This document shows positions 52,501 to 55,344 of a stretch of 55,344 nucleotides of DNA, piece by piece (position 1 is the stretch's first letter; every line of letters starts with the position of its first letter). This stretch comes from Chara braunii (Eukaryota > Streptophyta > Charophyceae > Charales > Characeae). The stretch lies in the NCBI GenBank assembly GCA_003427395.1, contig BFEA01000218.1:1364386-1419729 (forward strand), in the 5' to 3' direction. Under the pieces are notes generated by a model. That model ran no database searches, was not told the DNA's origin, and saw only the letters and a list, made by a program, of their open reading frames with translations. The position numbers and the translations under genes are program-made.

Positions 52501-53567
52501 GTGAGACAGTTCTCTAATCAAAGATTTGGATTGGCTTTGGAGAAGAGAGCGAAAGGTCAATTTTGTCATTCTATCGTATCCAATTATTCCCCTGAGCTTA
52601 AGGAGCTCGATCCACTCGGATTGTTTCTGTATTTCCATAGCCTCTAGTTGAAGCAGCGCGTCCTTTCGAATATCAGACCAATGGAAATATGAGAAGGGAT
52701 CTTTGCCCATTTCTGATTCCGCTTGGGTAATTAGTTCAATTAAGGAGGCCTCTTTCCATTTCCTACTTGCAGCCTTCATCCTTGAGAAGGTTATAAGGGC
52801 CTGACGCACGACGGCAATTCCTGTGTCCGCCCATTGCGTGAGGTCTGCAAACAGATCCTTAGCTAGTAGCCATTTGGCCATGTGTGCGTTGACCCATTCG
52901 ATGATGCCCGGGTCTTTCAACAGATTAATATTTAGTCTGAATGGGGGGCGGTGGCGGTCAATGGTTTCCTTGGGCAGGATATCTAAGAGAACCGGCTGGT
53001 GTTCCGAGAGTGACTCAGGGAGTACCTTGCACCACATACTTCGGTCCCAAGGGGACCCTCTTACCAGGAAGAAATCCGAGCGTTTTTTTGGAGCACGAGA
53101 TGTGGGGGTTGGAGGGGGACCAAACCATGTGTAGCCGTTACCGTCAGGATTGAAGATCATGAACACATCTGTAAAGGACAGGGCTTCGCAGAGGGAGATT
53201 AGTTCAGGGAGTCAACCCTCAAGGGCTTAACTGTTAACGAGTCTAACCCTGGGTTAAACACTGTGTTCCAGTCACCGCACATAATAAGGTTCTCCACGTC
53301 TGGCATATAGCCTCAGAGATCTTCCAAAAAACGCAGACGTAGCGGATAGTCAACTGGGACATATACTGTCATCACAGCCCAAGCCTCATTTTCTATCGTG
53401 AATTTTACCCATGCCCATCGTCCCTCGTCGTCTTTGAAGTGGTCCAAGATCGTAATGTCTAGATCCCTGTTAATCAAGATGGCCACCCCCACGGCGGAAG
53501 GGGCTCCCCGCGCTGGGCCCCTGCGGGACCAACAACTGCAATTGCCAGCGAAAAACCGCAAGAGCAC
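49519..53567 (-). pseudogene. LINE F ORF2, three nonsense codons plus endonuclease frameshift
   Basis: The endonuclease remnant (53567-53313) shows GVAILINRDLDITILDHF and WAVMTVYVPVD; the N-terminal catalytic-Glu part is missing. After a frameshift the main frame has LSEHQPVLLDI, then RT: AKGKCPRLYGLPIEFFL, LMYKKGDKRDVHNWRPIS, GAFVKGRSI, LLLDMEKAYDKVG, motif B LRQGCPLAPLLFVLQLE. In-frame stops are TAG 51982-51984, TGA 51838-51840 (in KVG*RF, Trp in sisters) and TAG 50695-50697. Motif C reads IADN (51571-51582) instead of ADD, losing a catalytic Asp. The finger is CIRCKWGWETASHIWQFC (CX2CX8HX4C; near 49960). Confidence 0.9.
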
Positions 53568-53772
53568 TCTTGGATAGCTAAACGACAGCTCCAGTGTGAT
53601 TTGTCGACCCAGACCCAGGCCCGCTCGTGAAACCCGTCGCCGTTTCAGGAGTCCTTCGGACCACCCTTGCGAAAACGGCCGCTGCAGGCTGGCGCGCCTA
53701 GAGTGCTATAGGAGTTCGTGTACGTCGACTTCCTGACAACTCTTGACACACGTTTTCAAGAGCGACAACAAT

Positions 53773-53874
53773 GAGCAAGTGCAGCGACGCCCTTTCTGAT
53801 GGCCGAATGCAAGAGTAAGTGCAGCGGTGCGCCACTCTTGAAAACGCGTGTTTCATGAGTAGTGCAGCGAGGCC
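53773..53874 (-). promoter_or_regulatory. Three LINE-5'-box motifs upstream of LINE F
   Basis: On the plus strand GAGCAAGTGCAGCG (53773-53786), GAGTAAGTGCAGCG (53813-53826) and GAGTAGTGCAGCGAGGC (53857-53873). Their complements CGCTGCACTTACTC and GCCTCGCTGCACTACTC match the boxes in LINE E monomers and at 15681-15738. CAAGAG/CTCTTG half-sites lie between them. About 200 bp without recognisable coding sequence separate them from LINE F's endonuclease remnant. Confidence 0.5.
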
Positions 53875-54076
53875 CAATAGAGGAGCCACAGCCCTGAAGG
53901 ATGTGCTTCTTTGTCTTGGCCTGCCACAGAGTCTCAGTGGGGGGGGCCACCGTCGAGATCCCTGGCAACGAGAGGGTTTCATCGTCGTCAATGATAGCGA
54001 GTACCATTGGTCCGTACACAGTAGGGGTGAAGATCTAAGGGATAAAAAACTCCTTCGGATTGTCTTTCTCCTTGTC
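53875..54076. other. Spacer between LINE F and LINE G; no gene
   Basis: Nothing identifiable. Confidence 0.5.
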
Positions 54077-55344
54077 TTTTTTTTTTTTTTTTTTTGGAGA
54101 ACCTTAGAACTTTTCATTGCATCATAACAGAAGGGTACGGGGCCGGGAACCCCCACAAAATCCCGAAATATGCTGGGGCCATTACCCAGTTTAGGCTCCT
54201 GGAAACCGGGTCCAGTGTCCCTTCATACTGCAGCTCCCCAAAAATAGAAAAAAAAGGTGTTACCAAAAAAAGAGGATACCCCCAAGCTCTTCCCAACCGG
54301 ACCTTCTCTTCGATAGATAAAAAGGACTCTATGGAGGGGAGCTAAAACGCTCCCCATGTCCTAATGGGGACAGCAGCCACTGGCAAAAATGTAGCCTACC
54401 GACAGAGTCTAATTTAGCTAAGGAAGAGTCCCTCCCCCAAGTCTCCCAAAACCATTTCCTTGCTTTTTGATTCCCTGGGAGATTCCTTCTGATACAGTCA
54501 CTTCTGATAATCAGTCTCAGTTGGTTTCCTACCAAAGCTTTTACTTTGTCATCAGATGTGCCGCAATCTCTAAAAAGCTGATTATTACGATTGTCCCAAA
54601 TGATCTTCATAATGATGGCCCTGCAATTATGAGCCACATATAGCCATTTCTTTTCTCCTTCATCCGCCGTTTTGTAGACCCCTGAGATAATCCACTCATC
54701 AGACCATTGAAATGTGTTCCTTGTTATCTTATCCCAGTGTCTGATCCACCAGTCCCAAATGCGTCTTGATGCTGGGCATGCCAGCCAGAGGTGCCTATTA
54801 TTCTCCCACGGCCATCTGCACCTTGAGCATATGGTAGAGATCTCCATTCCCCTAGTTGCCAGACTCGTGGCAGAAGCAACAGCTAGGTAGGACTGTAACC
54901 ACACAATAGCTGCCAGCTTCTGCGAAGGCATTGACAAGAACAATTTCCACTGTGCAGTAAGATGTTCCTCTGGTAACTGTAGCAGTTCCGCTTCTCTCCT
55001 TCTCCTGACCACCGAAGCTGTTGGTGTTTTACTTACCCCTGCTCTGAGGATCATCACCCCCGTTTTTGGCTTGTNGGAAATTAGAGACACTCTTTTCCCT
55101 TGGCCATTAACATACCATCCGATCGTTTCTTGGGTCCAGAGCCATTTGGCCCAAATCCTGCAGACCCACCGGCAAGGTCGCCCTCCATTGCGTGCCTCCC
55201 GCTCCCGGCAGTCTTCTGAGAGAAAGGGCTACTATCACTTCCTTTGTATTTTTCAAATTATTGATTCTGATATCATTAGGTCTGGGGATTAGCTCCCTGG
55301 AATATTCCACAAAATCTGGGATTTCCCATTCTTTTGCCACCAAC
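54077..55344 (-). mobile_element. LINE G: 3' part of an L1-like LINE, continues past window
   Basis: A19 tail (T run 54077-54095), 3' UTR with hairpin CTGGAAACCGGGTCCAG complement (54199-54215) and GTCCC at 54217-54221, then ORF2 C-terminus from 54329 upward to the window end. The tail wording matches LINE E almost throughout (GGAGCCTAAACTGGGTAATG on the minus strand). The best preserved of the D/E/G family in the part that is visible. Confidence 0.88.
54329..55344 (-). pseudogene. LINE G ORF2 C-terminus with zf-RVT finger (partial)
   Basis: One frame of about 250 codons (55090-54329): PTASVVRRRREAELL, QKLAAIVWLQSYLAVASAT, finger CSRCRWPWENNRHLWLAC (CX2CX8HX4C), RIWDWWIRHWDKITR, IIWDNRNNQLF, and end LLSPLGHGERFSSPP. 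The upstream piece (55343-55107: EWEIPDFVEYSRELI) is in another frame, and an undetermined base at 55074 lies near the break, so the frameshift could be a sequencing error. RT and endonuclease lie outside the window, so its activity cannot be judged; it is called a pseudogene because of the break. Confidence 0.75.

Larger units (their letters stand above)
48907..53580 (-). mobile_element. LINE F: L1-like LINE, long nearly open ORF2
   Basis: Reads from about 53580 to about 48907. ORF2 is in one frame from 53166 to 49519 except for three nonsense codons. The 3' UTR (49518-48907) holds CTAAACTGGTTGAGG-type sequence (about 49010) and ends in an A-rich tract (48907-48950 on the plus strand is T-rich). 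It lacks ORF1 and the start of the endonuclease; two-box motifs lie just upstream at 53773-53874. It differs from D/E/G in its C-terminus, which ends SQSWGKANKMVTLDGGG rather than SPLGHGERF. Confidence 0.82.

Overview
This is a eukaryotic, repeat-dominated nuclear window in which I find no host protein gene I can defend. A green-plant lineage is suggested by L1-like LINEs whose C-termini carry zf-RVT zinc fingers, as in plant LINEs, by a primer-binding site complementary to plant initiator-Met tRNA, and by the overall repeat style. A charophyte alga such as Chara is my best guess; this is inference and no marker gene proves it.

Layout. 1-96: 3'-truncated, poly(A)-tailed U2 snRNA retropseudogene (-). 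1645-4200: LINE A (-), 5'-truncated, with an in-frame triplication of 228 bp. 9402-9805: Harbinger-like MITE. 9861-12396: LINE B (+), exactly bounded by a 14-bp target-site duplication (TSD). 12483-12953: tRNA-headed SINE with a 12-bp TSD. 14.1-16.4 kb: short repeats and solo LINE tails. 19960-21075: an unusual array of about 15 hairpins with a near-invariant loop and changing, still complementary stems. 24170-28455: LINE C (-), same family as B. 31.06-33.47 kb: decayed Ty3/gypsy pol (-). 34336-34806: second SINE (-). 35043-41061: LINE D (-). 41646-41841: assembly artefact containing the Nextera mate-pair junction adapter. 42262-48196: LINE E (+) with two 265-bp 5' monomers. 48243-48609: third SINE with a 5' inversion and 12-bp TSD. 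About 48907-53580: LINE F (-), carrying in its 3' UTR a 39-nt LINE insertion with a perfect 15-bp TSD. 54077-55344: LINE G (-), running off the window.

How the parts relate. All autonomous elements are broken, but the TSDs and poly(A) tails show target-primed reverse transcription at LINE, SINE and snRNA copies. LINEs B and C, and LINEs D, E and G, end in related structured RNA tails: a CTGGACCCGGTTTCCAG-type hairpin followed by a second hairpin. Several solo copies of one tail have an identical 63-nt core. LINE 5' regions share a CGCTsCACTTACTC box. Both ends are candidates for functional signals (RT recognition and promoter). Most inactivating changes are C:G to T:A transitions, as expected from deamination of methylated cytosines. 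Long stretches between elements hold only low-copy repeats or nothing I can identify, and are listed as such.
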